The notes under the pieces were generated by a model that saw nothing but the letters and a program-made list of their open reading frames with translations, was not told the DNA's origin and did no database searches. 64,000 bases of DNA from Stercorarius parasiticus. Taxonomy: Eukaryota > Chordata > Aves > Charadriiformes > Stercorariidae. The position numbers and the translations under genes were made by a program. The stretch's first letter is position 1. Every line of letters begins with the position of its first letter. This document shows positions 25,560 to 37,900 of this stretch, in pieces. The stretch spans positions 58,071 through 122,070 of the forward strand of contig VWZL01000715.1 in NCBI GenBank assembly GCA_013396915.1, written 5' to 3'.

Positions 25560-25960
25560 GCTGTGAGCTGTGTTTAGCTCTGCAGATGCAGGGTATCTGC
25601 AATCGCGCCAGTCAGCTCCGGCTGCTGCTGCTGTAAAATCCGAGCTCTCGCCTCTGCACAACGCTGTTCTAGTTTTGATTTACTTATTTTGAACATAAAA
25701 TAGCCTGTTAGCTGCAGAAATTAAAGGTATCGGAACACTGCTTTCACTATAATTAGAAAATGCTTCAAGGATGTATAGAAGATGTGCTTGGGGCGTATTT
25801 TTTATACCTTTTAACTGAATGACTTTTACATGTGCTAATTAATTCCACCACTATTTTAAGATAAATGCTAAAATAGCTGTATTTTCACAAACTCCACATT
25901 TTTTCACCGTTGTCTCAGATGAAGAGCATACAATAGTTCCACAACGATTGTTTTTTTCAC
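25560..25960. promoter_or_regulatory. Candidate conserved enhancer-like element
   Basis: A short CTG-rich start (GGCTGCTGCTGCTG near 25620-25633) passes into AT-rich, CpG-poor DNA with a CTAATTAATTCC homeodomain-type palindrome at 25835-25846. Several TTTTAAG/TTAACTG words surround it. No coding frame spans it and no repeat family was recognised. It has the composition of a deeply conserved enhancer; conservation was not tested. Confidence 0.33.
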
Positions 25961-28236
25961 CCATTGTGTTAGCACAAACCTGACAAATCCACCAGAAAAC
26001 TATCATCTCCCCTGCTTTCTCCAGTGCATCCTCAAGGACTTGTGTGACCTCCAGCTCCTCAGCTGGCTTGAAACTGATGGTCTACAACTGAGACTCAAAT
26101 GAGTATGGGAGCTCGGTCAACAAGGAATGTTTTGGAAAATCCCACCAGCGGGCCAAAGTAAAGAAAGAAAGAAAGAAACTGTTGTAAATCTGGACACAAT
26201 CACAGTTCAGGCCAAGCGCTACAAGATTCACCCAGCAGCACAGGGTGGCTGAACACCTAAGAAGAACTGTAGTCCTACTAAATCCCAAAATGTCAGCTGG
26301 ATGCTCCAGGCTGTTAGAGGGCTGCCGTGTCCATCAGGTCATGTTCTCAGCCCCTCGTTGCCTCCACAGCCTCTTTCCAGGGGTGGTAAGACACCACACC
26401 AACCATCCCACTGCAGACCTGCACCAAAGTGGCCATGCGGGGAGGGATGGGGAGCAGCCAGACCGCACAGGCGAAACCTCTTGCCTCTGCTGCTCATTTG
26501 TAAAATAAAGATAACAGCATCATGCTCCCACAGCAAATGTCCTGAGGAAAAACAGATTAAAGGCCATTAAGTGTTTGGGTGCTGCGATGGGCACGTCTCC
26601 ATCCTGCATATGGCTGCTTTAGTCCTGCACACCAGTAAAAGCCAGTCTCCTTTGCATTAGCTGTCCATCCTCTTCCTCTGGAGCCTGACCCTGGCTTCCC
26701 TCCCTGAGGCTTTGTGTCTTCTTTCTCCATGCCTCCCCATGAGCTATTTCTACATGGAAATAACCTCGCTGGCACATGATTCACCCCACTTATAGTGCAA
26801 GGAAAGTGCTACCCAGCCTCACAGCCAGTGGCATTTTGTAGCTTAAAAATGGCTTTTCGGTTATTGCAAATGGGCAGTAAACTGATATCCATGTTGCTTA
26901 TTCCATCTTACTGCTTTCATCCCAAAAAGCAGATAACGTTCTTGTTCTGCATTTAGACGTTTTGGGTTTTTTTTTTTAATTATGTATCTTGAGGTCAAAT
27001 TGTTGGTGTTTTTTTCAGTGATTAGCTATAATAGCAGCCTGAAATTCCACTTCCACAAATAAGTTTATTATTGAATTTTCTGTATTATGTTACTAATTCA
27101 AATTTTTGTAAGAAGAAACTCTAACGGAGTGCTGGGAGCTTGATATTGCTGAAGTAAAATGTGTATTTGATCCCACTCAGGAGACTTGCAGGTGCTGGCA
27201 GGGACCTTGAACAGGTACTGAATTCACATAATCGTATATCCCTAAATAAAAAGGAAACTGTGATACACTAAGACCATTCTTGGAGTGAAATGACAAGCCA
27301 AATTACATCTTAGCCTTCATCAGCAGGAGGGAGGTGTGCCACACAGCTGCTATTGAAAATACTGGGGGGATTAACATCTCAGATCTCCAAAAACTAAATT
27401 GGAGATGTTAACGAAATGAGAGAAGAATGTAATCCTTTGAGTGCAAGGCCTTTGGAAACAGACGGAAGACCCTGGCTTTCTTCCTACCTTGTTTTTCTAA
27501 AAAAAAAAAGGCGTCTTCTAGATGACACTGTATAAAATTTCCCAGTTCCAAACTTTGAACCCAGCCCTGTGATTCATCAGATAAAACTGCCATCAAAGCC
27601 CCAGGCAGAAGCCCAAAAGATAAAAACCTCATCCTTTTATTCACATTTAAGGAACCATGACGTGGCCAGCCAGTGCCTGAGCATCCCAGGGCATGCTCGG
27701 CAGCATCCCTCAGCCGCGGCATTCTCGCTGAGACCAATTCTTTATCCCCATTAGTCAAAGCTCATTCTGTTGGCATATTCATCTCCATAATGAGGAATTA
27801 ATTTCCCAGACTAGTTTGCAATGCTAAGGACTATGGATGGATGTGCTCTCTGGTTCCTTACTGCAGCAGAGGATTCAGCATCTGTGTTCAGCTCCGCTGC
27901 TTTCACTGCACAGTAAATCCCTTTTAAGGTCTCTCTTTTCCTTCCTCTGCAACTTCGCCTTGCTTCCTTCTCCCAGCCCGGCAGATACCTCTTGATCCTT
28001 GCAGGCATTTGTGAGCTCCCTGGTCCTTTTCTCTCTCCCCTGTGCAGCCCCAGGGCTTTAAGGCTTCCCACGAGAAAGGCACCATAATGTGCTTTTCTCA
28101 CTCTGACCTGGGGGAGTCCCAAAGGCCTGTAAGTGTAGAAGGTATCACCAACAGCAGGAGGCTCTGAAATGCCAAGTTGTCTTTGCTCCTGTCTCACCTC
28201 TGGGCTGGCATAAAGCAGATCTCAGATCTGAGCTTT
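25961..28236. other. Single-copy non-coding DNA
   Basis: Contains an AAAG microsatellite at 26155-26178, a T-run near 26969-26979 and an A-run at 27500-27509. Frames at 26245-26570, 27408-27758 and 27811-28197 are open but have no family motif. No gene was recognised. Confidence 0.65.
26155..26178. repeat. AAAG tetranucleotide microsatellite
   Basis: About five AAAG units, the first interrupted by a T (AAAGTAAAGAAAGAAAG...). It is a simple repeat likely to be length-variable. Confidence 0.9.
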
Positions 28237-28300
28237 GCTTTTTTGTTGTGGGGTCTTTTATTTTGTTGGGTTTTTTGTTTGTTTGTTTTATTTTTTGTTA
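28237..28300. repeat. T/G-rich low-complexity tract
   Basis: The tract is almost entirely T with scattered G, including GTTTGTTTGTTTTATTTTTTG. It resembles a decayed A-rich tail read on the other strand, but no retroelement body was recognised beside it. Confidence 0.75.
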
Positions 28301-29086
28301 GGTCTGAGCCCTCATTCAGTGAATGCAACGCTTATTTATAAAGAGCTTCACTGACTTTGGGAATAGCTGGGTTGAACAGTTCGGACTGGAACCCCAGGTG
28401 TAAATCATCCTTTTTATGTTCTTCCGTCTTGTGTTATTTACAGAGCAGAACTGCTAAGCAGCCAGGAAAGCAAAGGATGGTGTTGGTGTATCGCAGTAGC
28501 TTGGCTGCTAGCTGCTGTGTGGGTCCAGAAAGAGAGGACCCCATGCCAGCTGCTTTACGTGGGTTGCTGCTTTTCAGGACCTTTTGTGCAGTTAACACTA
28601 AGGTTTCTGATGCTGTAAAGACAAGGGTCTCATCAAAATGACTTGCTGGAGGCTCTGCATCCTCTCCAGCAGGAACAAGGCTCTGTGCAGGGGGTGCAAA
28701 GGCAACATCATCCTCAGATTTCAGCTGGCCAAGCCACTGGTGGGACGAATATTTGACAGCCAAGAGACCTTTTTTAACAGGTCATATGCTGCATGACATG
28801 GAGGTGGGCTGTGAGACTGGGAGGCTATCGCCCTCCTCCTCTTTCACAGCCAGCCAGCACCATCCTGCACAGTGGGTCTACAGCCTCCCCCAACACCCTG
28901 CATCCAGCTTTCCTACAGCGAACCCTCACACCAGCAAAAGCGGTGGGCAGTCTGGTCTTTGGGGGGATGTTTCCCAAGTTTAGTCAAGTTAACCAAAAAA
29001 CGTGAATGTTTTCCTAATTCAGATGAAATGTAGGTGGTGGTGGGGTGTTCATTCATTTATTTTATATGAAAGATTTATAAGCTTGG

Positions 29087-29146
29087 AAAAAAGGTGCCTA
29101 CACCTTTTTTTACACCCCTAAAAAAAAGGTGCTTGCCTCTTTTTTT
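29087..29146. repeat. Three-arm inverted repeat (alternative hairpins)
   Basis: AAAAAAGGTG at 29087-29096 is followed after four bases by its exact complement CACCTTTTTT at 29101-29110. A third arm, AAAAAAAGGTG, follows at 29121-29131 and is the complement of CACCTTTTTTT at 29101-29111. The middle arm can therefore pair with either neighbour, giving two mutually exclusive hairpins. A final imperfect CCTCTTTTTTT arm ends at 29146. It could arise from an expanded A/T repeat with inversion. Confidence 0.8.
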
Positions 29147-29734
29147 GTTGGAGCTGACTCCTAGTCTTGGTCCTTTCAAAAGCACAGAAGTTATGGCAAG
29201 AAGCCATAATGCTAAACCTGTTGTAGGGCAGACCAGCTCCATCCATTTTCAATGATGCACGGGAGCAACCAGTTCATTATTATCCTGGCTTCAGAAAAAA
29301 ACCTTTCTTGGACAAAAACTTGTCTTTGGAATACAAACTGACGGATGCTCCTAGCTTGTACACAGGGTGAGGGGGACATTGAAGCCTGTCCACTGGGATA
29401 CGCTGCTCAAAGAGTGCACTAAAAGGTGTGCAAAACCAGCAAGACCATGTCCTGAGCTGTTACAATTTGGTGTAGTGGCAGGAGTTTCCACCCTGAGCGG
29501 GTTAAGTGGGTGAAATATCAGTACCAAAATCCCTGCCGATGAGGGAGGAGCTTTTAGACGAGCTCAGCAACCACACAATTATGTTTTATCATCGCCAGTC
29601 TGAAGTTACTCGAGCTGGTGGTGCAATCAAACACATTAGAGGCAAACTGTAAAAGAAGGGTATAAAGAATAAAAGCAATGGGGGACTAAAAGGCAGTCCC
29701 AATAACAAATAAAATGATGATGGTATTTTCAAAA

Positions 29735-29753
29735 GTGCCACCAGGGGGCAATA
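29735..29753 (+). promoter_or_regulatory. CTCF-binding-site-like motif
   Basis: GTGCCACCAGGGGGCAATA contains the full CTCF core CCACCAGGGGGC. By my recall of the consensus it agrees at about 15 of 19 positions. CTCF binds such sites to anchor chromatin loops and domain boundaries, and motif orientation (here forward) matters for loop direction. In a gene-poor window this could be a domain anchor. Occupancy is inference. Confidence 0.5.
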
Positions 29754-30390
29754 ACAGGCAAAGAACGAGCTAACCTTGGGCTTTTTGGGACTGGATGACT
29801 CTTGCATCTCACCTCCAGGTGAAGGGAAGGTCTTTGACTTGCCTTAGGAAAAAAAAAAAAGAAGTCCTCCTGATTTGCCTTGCTCACCCTGCATGGGAAT
29901 GCGAGAGGACTTTACAATTCAAGCCTTTGTAAAGACTTCTTTGCATCTGGGCAGTAAAACGAGCACATTCTTTCCCCGGGCACCCAGAGGCCCCACTAGC
30001 CCTGTGGCCGAGGGGCAGGCAGTGGGGCTGCGGTCCCTGGGACGGGCAGGGGCTGGGCAGCCAGAGCGGTGCCTGCAGCTTGCCTCGGGCAACTCTCTGC
30101 CAGTTTCCTTAAGGATGAAGCCCAGCCATGTCCCTAAACCCTTCTTGTCTGGGGCAGCAAACATGCTGCTACAAGCATAGGTAGTTTTCTGCTGTGTTTT
30201 TTTGCTTATTTGTTTTTTTCTAACAGTGTTGGCTTTAATTCATTTGATAGAAAAACTGTTTGGATGGCTGTTGTGGAGCTTGATGCTGCAGAGGGAACTG
30301 GACTCATTCTCAGGCACACAGTGCAGATGTGTCTGTGGAGCTGTGAGGATTTTCCACATTGGGAAGGAGGCTCTCACCTTTTCACATGCC

Positions 30391-30497
30391 AGCATCCCCA
30401 CATCCCTGCATCCCTTCTTCCCCACATCCCAGCATCCCTGCATCTGCGTATCCCGACATCCCTTCTTCCCTATATCACTACATCCCTGTATCCCCAC
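30391..30497. repeat. CATCCC octamer minisatellite
   Basis: This is an imperfect array of an 8-bp unit CATCCCNN (CATCCCCA, CATCCCTG, CATCCCAG, TATCCCGA). The longer word CATCCCTTCTTCCC occurs at 30409 and 30457, exactly 48 bp apart, or six octamers. This implies one duplication of a six-unit block. On the minus strand the array gives a repetitive Gly/Cys/Arg/Asp-rich frame that is a by-product of the repeat. Confidence 0.88.
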
Positions 30498-33400
30498 AGC
30501 CCCTCTGCCCTGAGCACAGCAGATCATCTCTCTCTGATGCAACACATCTGTGCAAGGAGGGACTTGCCTTAATTGCTCAGCAGCAGAGACTCCCCTCAGT
30601 AGTGGCTTGGGAGCACTGATTCCATAATTTCCACCCATAGAATTCAAACGTGACAATAGCAAGTGTTGCTTTTATGTCACTTCTTTTTTTTTTTCCTAAA
30701 GGATTTAAAGTAGCCACTCAGCTAACAGACAGATTATCTAGAATCAAGCTAAGTGGAGTATTCTGTTTCCTTTCCGTTTTCTTTGGGGAGGGAGCAGGGG
30801 AACAAATCAAGTATTCTTTAAATAAAATAAATTTGAAGCAGCAGATGAGAATTTGTGAACCCATGCTGAGATTTTACTTTGAATCACGGGAAGAATGACT
30901 GGGAACAGGAGCCTCCCCCATCACTGGGGAGTGCCATCAACCTCTCAATGATAAAATAATCTTCTCTTCAGTGCAGAAAACATTTACCTAGCCAGTGTAA
31001 AGCTGAACTTACGTCAGAGAGACTCAGAGAATCCACACAAGAATATCCTTGTGGTTGGACATCAGGATATTTTCCTGGAGAGAAAATGGATTTAGATCTC
31101 CTGAAGCAGAGGAAGGAGTTTGTCTCCTACACTTCATGACAGCCAAATGTTTTTCTTCGTTGTCTTTTTTTATATCAGTGTTCAAAAAATTAAATATTTT
31201 TTCCAACTCAAAGCAGCTCTTCCCTCCTCTTCCTTTTTTCCTTTTGTTTTTGATTGAAAAAAAAGAGATAAGCAACATCAAGTATTTTAGAGCAGCCCAG
31301 CCCAATTCTTCTCTCTATTGGCAGCTGAATCAAAAAACCATTATCTAGACTTTGTGACCCAACATTGAAAGGTGTCAAATGCAGATGTTTGAAAATAGCA
31401 GACTCCCTGTTTGTGGGTAACAACCATACACACACACAAATTCTAACATAGAGAGGGAATAAAACAGAGGGGAGTGGTCAGATAGAGAGTTATCTCCTTG
31501 TGTATATGCTGATATGCAAGGGGAAAAGTAAAGCCATGCGTCCTTTCTTGGCATGACTAGCAAAATATACTAAGCTGTAATCATGGCCTTGTGGTATGTT
31601 GGAGGGGAAAAAAAATACTAATTATAACCAAGAAGTTATGAGAAAAAAATTATCGCTTTCTTAGCAAGTGATGCCCAAACCCCTTTGATGCCTCATCCCC
31701 TCTAAAATTTGCCATTTCTCCTTGCCCTTGACACTGACATCAGGAGGAGACCTGGGGTGGCGGATAGCCTGTCCCTCAGCAGGATGGTCTTTGGCTTTGG
31801 GAAAGCTGCAGCAGGTACTGCACACTGCTGCAGTGCCGGCTCCAGGTGAGTGTGCAGCTCCAGGGCTTCTGCAGGGATAACTTTTGGCAGCCAGGAAGGG
31901 AGTTTCCCTAAAATCTCAAAGGATGCCTCAGAGCTTCATATCTTCAGAGGTTTAACCTGTGGGTGCTGTGAGAGAAAAGCATTTTACCTTCACTGCTTGG
32001 GAGAAGTGATTCTGAAGGTTCTGTAAAAGAGGTTTAGAAAATAGAGAGAAATATCTGCTTAAAAATAACAAAAATACCCTATAAAAATGGTCCCAGTTTT
32101 CAGGTGCTCCATTCTCACACTAAGGACCAGCTTTTAGCAGCAGAGAGGGTATGAAAAAATGGTTATTAAAGCTGTGGTTGTGCTTTCAGCGTTCAGGGTC
32201 ATTTGGGAACCAAAGTAAATCTGTCCCTCAAAGATGGGCTTCATACATGTGAGTCCACTCAGGTACTTCTGCCCTGGCAGAGTAACCCTTAATGAGCCCT
32301 CTTAAACGCCGCAAAGAGGCACAAAGAGACTTTAGTGCAAAAAGAGACTGAGTCCATGATTTCTTAGTAATTCTTAATGATGTAAGTCTTTTACCTTGCA
32401 GCACTATTACTCCTAGGTTGTTTGGCTGGAGTCACTTGGGAAGCTTCAAGAAAATTTGGAAAACAGCACTATGGAAATTAGAGGTCTCTCTTGTATCTGT
32501 GAGGATAAATACATTCACAGCGCAATTAGTTACTGTGGAGTTAAAATGCTGTCCAGGAAATATAAGGGGTGGAGAACAGTGACATTTTGGAACCAGAAAA
32601 GAAAGATATTCGGAAATTTTTAAAATAGAAAGCCTATAGAAAACAGTTCACATGGGACAGAAAAAGGATATCCTCATTTTTCATCATTAAGAAGAAACAA
32701 CACTGTAATTAAAAACAGACTCCAAAATACTGGTCTGTTTATTCACTATAGATGGACTGAATTAGCAATTGGTTAGAAAACACACACACATGCAAAAGGA
32801 TAAATAAAATAAGGGTGTAGAAGACTGTATTTTTCCTTTCAGACTTCCATATCCAAGTACACATGTCTTTTCATCTAAGACCGTGCACTCTCGTCTTTGC
32901 TGCCTTCACTGGGAGCGGAGCATGGCGGTGATGGGCTTTGCAGCTTTCTGGGCTTGTTACCACTCCAAGTTCTGCCGTGTCGCAGGATTTTCCAGATTCC
33001 TCGCTGCTCTTCGTATTACATCTGTACCTTCGGTTCCAAACGGTGACGGCTGAGCCAGAGGGCTGGGTGAGGATGGAGAGGGGGGACCCAGCCTCTGGCA
33101 GGGGGCTGTCTCCCATCACTGGGCGGTGGAGCTCCTTGTTCCCAGCAGCGGCAAGGAAAGCGTTAGTGCTCCTCTCCTCCCCTTCCTGCTCCTTTTTCCG
33201 CTAATGCCATCTGGCCGAGTGTGCGAGCTGTTGTCCCTGTGGTCTGGCTGAAACCACACCGTCCCGCCAGCCAGTTCTGGGCTGCTCCCCACTGCTGCTT
33301 TGGCACCTTCTCTCCATATGCACCTCACCTTCACCCCAGCCCCAAGCTTTGCTATGAGAGCAGTGGGGCAGGAAGGAGCAGAGTTTCCCAGTCCTTCCTC

Positions 33401-34399
33401 CCGGTGCAATGCCCCAGCAGCCAGGCTGGGCAGCCTCCACCCCTGCCACAGAGAGGGATGCTGAGAGCCACAACACCATGGGAAGAGACCATAAGGTTGT
33501 AGCATCTTCTGCTTGAGGCACTCCAACTTAGAATGACTCATGGACTCTGGTCTATTTCTTTAATTCAATGAAAAATATCCTGCAAACTTACAAAAAATCC
33601 CTCTATCCAGGCAAGCTTGTGCACTCTCTGTCTCAGCAAGTGATTGCAGTATCACTGCCTCCAGCCACCTTCTTGAAAAGTAGACCCATGCCATGAACTT
33701 CAGCATCTTGGACAGCCCAGCATATGCCACCACCACATGCTTGGCAGCCTGCAAAGAAGAGGGTGATAGTGCCAGTGAGTGGTAACGCATTCAGCCACCT
33801 GCGTCTGACCTGCAGCATGGTGTGGGTGGGCACCTCCAGGGCCGGTGGCCACAGCCCCACACATGCCACATCCCTCCTCCTGTAGGGAGTCCCTCCCTGC
33901 CTGCTCCCCACTGAGCTCCTTTGCACTGCCTTTAATGCATCCTGAGCCCTCCAGCAACTCTTTCAGCTTGTTAATTTGGCAGAAGAAAGGTGCAAGTTCT
34001 TGCTGGGTGAGTTGGCGCCAGCTTAATGAGCTGAATCTGCCCACAGAGGCATCCAATGAGTGGGAGGACCAACAGAAGGAACACACGGCTTAGCAGGGCA
34101 GGGTGCTTGGGGGGCAAACAACCCATTTTAGCAGCAGGGAACTCCTAGATAAGCTCAGCGTGTCTTTTGGATTGCGCCCTGCGATAGCTGGTTCCCCAAC
34201 GCCTGTATATTTGAAAAGCAGATATTATCGTGGACCCCAGTAACCTGCCTTCTGTTAGTACCAGTACTCGGTTACACAAAGGTAGTAGCAGGTCTCCACT
34301 GTGGCAGCACAGCTTGGGGATTTGGGATGAGAGCGTTAAAACCTTCAGCTGTGCCTGCTGAAGTCCCTAACTTAAATTTCTGGCCTTTCTATACATCTT
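30498..34399. other. Single-copy non-coding DNA
   Basis: No gene was recognised. T-run at 30684-30694 and CA runs at 31428-31438 and 32782-32791. A GC-richer patch at 32870-33540 has opposed frames, including 33116-33541 on the minus strand (141 codons), with no family motif. Frames at 33633-34093 are likewise unsupported. Confidence 0.65.
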
Positions 34400-34960
34400 T
34401 GAATGCATGAAAGAAAGGCTTTTCTGCTAACTAAAATAAATGTTCCAGCTTTTTAAGATAAATTGCTCGTTCTGGTCAGTGCTGTTATGCTACCTCAGCA
34501 GGTTTAAGCAGTCAAGCTAATTGTGACAGCGGTGATTTGTTTATCCTGAATTAGACATTTCATTTCAGAAAGTTACCAGCTCTATTTTGTTACCATTAGT
34601 GTCAGAGAACTTGAGTAGGTCAGGAAATGCATATAGCCAGCAGCCTACTCACTTGGAAAGGCATCCATAGACAATAAAGTTCTATGAACAGAAATTTAAC
34701 GGCATGGATCTTTCCACTCTTTCCAAGGAGTCTGAGCTTGAGTGATTATTTTTGATGCTGAACCTTCCACTTAGGTAACTGCTGGTAATGCAGGCTGCAT
34801 CCTGCTCTGCTGCTGTACAACGATGCCATCTGTAATTAATTGAGTTTCAGCCTCCCTGCTTTTGTTTTGCTTTAACTTTGGGGGATAGTGCCAATTAACA
34901 ATTTAAAAAATCCTCCTTCCATTAAATTAAAGAGCATTTTAAAAAAAGAAATGCCACCCT
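34400..34960. promoter_or_regulatory. Candidate conserved enhancer-like element
   Basis: This long, AT-rich, CpG-poor block contains a GCCATCTG E-box-like word at 34824-34831. A TAATTAATTGAG homeodomain palindrome follows directly at 34833-34844, and GCCAATTAACAATTT lies at 34890-34904. The E-box next to a TAATTA core resembles combined bHLH and homeodomain enhancers. No repeat family was recognised. Conservation and activity are untested. Confidence 0.33.
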
Positions 34961-37900
34961 CTGATAGCAGTTTAGCAGCCGGAAGGACAGTCTATCAGCC
35001 AGCCAGAGAAGGAACAGCAGAAATGAACATACATGCGTATCCATATGTAGTGTTTGGTTTTCTTGAGCAATTGCCATTTTATCCTGGAGTAACCCTCGAA
35101 TCGTTTGCAGGAGGGTGTCAGATAATGCTTTCTTCAAACCCAAGCCAGCTGTATGTGCAGTCAGGGAGAACCATATGGTGCCTCGTGTGCGGGGCTGATA
35201 TTTGCTGGGTTATGAAGATAGCTCTAAAGACTGTCTGGCTGACTGTCTCCTGGTGTGAACACCAAGCTGCACTCGGCAGCTGCCCTTTCTTCCTGAGAGA
35301 TGCATGGATCAAGGGCCACCTTGGGTAGGTTGGAAGACAGGACGTTTTCTGAATTATGTAGAAAAACTGCCCCTCTCCAGGTAAGGGACTTTTTCAGTTT
35401 CTCCATTCATATAAACCACTCTCATCAGATAAAGTGAATGTGTATTTTTTTAATGCTTTTGTGTTCCTGCTTATGCATTGGATGAATTCAGTACAATTCT
35501 AGTCCTTATTGGAGGTATACATCCTTTTCTTATCCAATTCTTTTTTACCATAGTTACTAACTGCTACAACTTATTCATGAGTTTTGAGACGGGGTAACTG
35601 GGTGGAGATTCATCTAAATCCCATACTTCTGTCCGGACAGGACTGCCAACACTTCAGTACAAATTGTCATGTGGGCACACTTAAAAATTCGCTTTTGTGG
35701 TGTTTGAATTTCTTTTACAGTAAGTTTTTTCATCTATGCTCAAGGCCAATAGTGCTCGAAACACTTTCAGAAATCCTGCTTTTGAGAGGTTTGTGATGTT
35801 CTCTGCACCTCCTTTATTTTGAAGAAATCACTCCTTGTAAAACACGATTAGAACACTTGCAGACGTCCACATCCAAGGACTTGATAGCATAAATAGCATT
35901 TATCCAGGGGAGTTTTATATGCAGGTTGAGAGCTACCCTGAGCCTGAGGGAGTTCAAGTCTAGGGCTCTTATTGCTCAGGAGAGTGCCATGACCTCCAGG
36001 CTATGGGCTCCTCTGCCCAGAGGACATCCTCTACCCCTCTGCTGAAGCTGTGCCACGCTGCAGAGAAGTTGTGAATGCAAGGGTCCCTGAGCAAATGGGA
36101 GCTCTATTTGTTCTTTAGCCCTGTGATTAGGGCCCTCACCTGGAGATGGTGGGTCTTCTTTCCCACCTGTGCTTCTAAGGCTGCTTTGGGTACCCATTCC
36201 TAGCACTAGCAATGCTAGTGTTAAAATGAACACAGCACTCAACCCCCAAATTTGTTCTGGAGTTTGGGTTTGGGAATGTGGCATACCCTGAGCAGTCATG
36301 AGGATGAGTCTTTCATGAGAGGCAGGCAGAGAGACGGTTGCTTGACATAACTAGTAAGAAGGCAAATCTGAACATGTGCATGGGCACAGCGGAGTGGGCA
36401 TACTCCAGAGACACTGGTCTGAAAGCTGTGATTAAACTCCTAGCTCCATATCAGCTTGTTCATCTCTACCTTTTTTTTCCCCTTTTCACATTCCTGGGCA
36501 AAAGTGAGGATGGAATAGTCAAAAGTAATAGGTTACAGGGAATTAGACAGGGAGAATATGGAGTTTGGTTTCAACTATGTTAAATTAAAGGAGTTGGCAA
36601 GATAGTCAGAAAGAAACTGGAGAGACAAACAGTAGAAGTTAGATTGCTGTGAGAAATAGGAATATTAACTGCTTTGTACCAGAGTGATGGGATCACATAA
36701 GATTATTATTTTTCCAAAAAAGATTTATCAAAATACTGTAATATAGTCATAATTCGTCAGCAGTTGTGAAGTCCAGGCACCTCAGGCAACTTTTCAAATT
36801 CTGCATAATCTTCAATGTCTATGGGAAATACAATGAAATATACCCTGTTCTTAATTGATTCCTTTTGCGCCACATTTTTCACGCAGGCTTGGCTGTTGGC
36901 CTTTCTTTGCTAAGAGAGGGTTTCAACAAGTGGAGAAGATGGATGGCCAAACCAATCAATTACAAAATATACAAAAGGTCAAAGCACTCAGCTAGCACAT
37001 TGCAGACTGCTTCCAGATAAACCAAGCATAATAAATTGTATAACTTCCTCTTTGAACAAAGAAAATAAGGAAACTAGAAAGTAGTTCAAGCTGCTAATGT
37101 TTTCTTTATGACTTGAAGAACTATGTGCACAGCCCTGTGGAATATGAAACAGGATAGAAGTCCTTTCCTGCACTATCCCATTGAAAGAGAAGAGAACAAA
37201 AATAAGTAGTTTGCATCTGTGATGCTGAATAGGTTTGTGTCAACATCTAAAGTAAATTAAGACTGATGTGTGCAAGCAGCAAAATGTCATTAACCTTTGT
37301 GAATAGCTGTAGTGTTCTTCTTCATAAGAGTTTTGAATGAAGGGCTTGTAGAAACATGACCATTAGTCCTGGGCAATGAACAGTGGAGGGCAGGAGTGCT
37401 TTGCTGCTGCTGCCATGGTCTCTGTTTGTGGTCTCCAATGCCAACAGGCCTTCGTTGTAGTAACTGTATGGATGCTTCGGACATTTTGGTGGGTAGCGCT
37501 GGGGGATTCCTGACCACGATGTGGCAGTAGCAGCAGGGCTGTGGGAACTTCACCGGTGTCAGCAGAGGACTGAAAAGGGGCCAGCAGAGCTTGCTTTGTA
37601 GCATGTACAAACTCAATGCACCCAGGAAGGGGAAACTGCTAATAATGCTCAGAGGAAGTATTTGGTTTCCCAATCCTTCCAAATCAGTATGTGTGCTAAT
37701 TTTAAATGGGTCTCTGTTACTTTCAGACTTATCTTTAGTTGCTTCTTGACTGCACTTGGCAGAAGAGAAGTAAGGATAAGCCGTTCTTATTACACTGTCT
37801 TGAATACCAAGCATGTTTTCATTCCATCTAGCTAATATGAGTAGAAGATAAACGGGTGGCTTACTTCCTTTTCCAAAATAAAGGGGAGTGATAAGCTGAG

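Larger units (their letters stand above)
28301..30390. other. Single-copy non-coding DNA with hairpin cluster and CTCF-like site
   Basis: No gene was recognised. The stretch contains a three-arm inverted-repeat cluster at 29087-29146, a CTCF-like motif at 29735-29753 and an A-run at 29850-29861. A GC-rich patch near 29990-30080 carries opposed short frames. Confidence 0.65.

Noticed and set aside
30240..30662. 140-codon minus-strand frame with repeated Gly-Cys-Arg-Asp peptides
   Set aside because: The repeats come directly from the CATCCC octamer minisatellite; not a gene.
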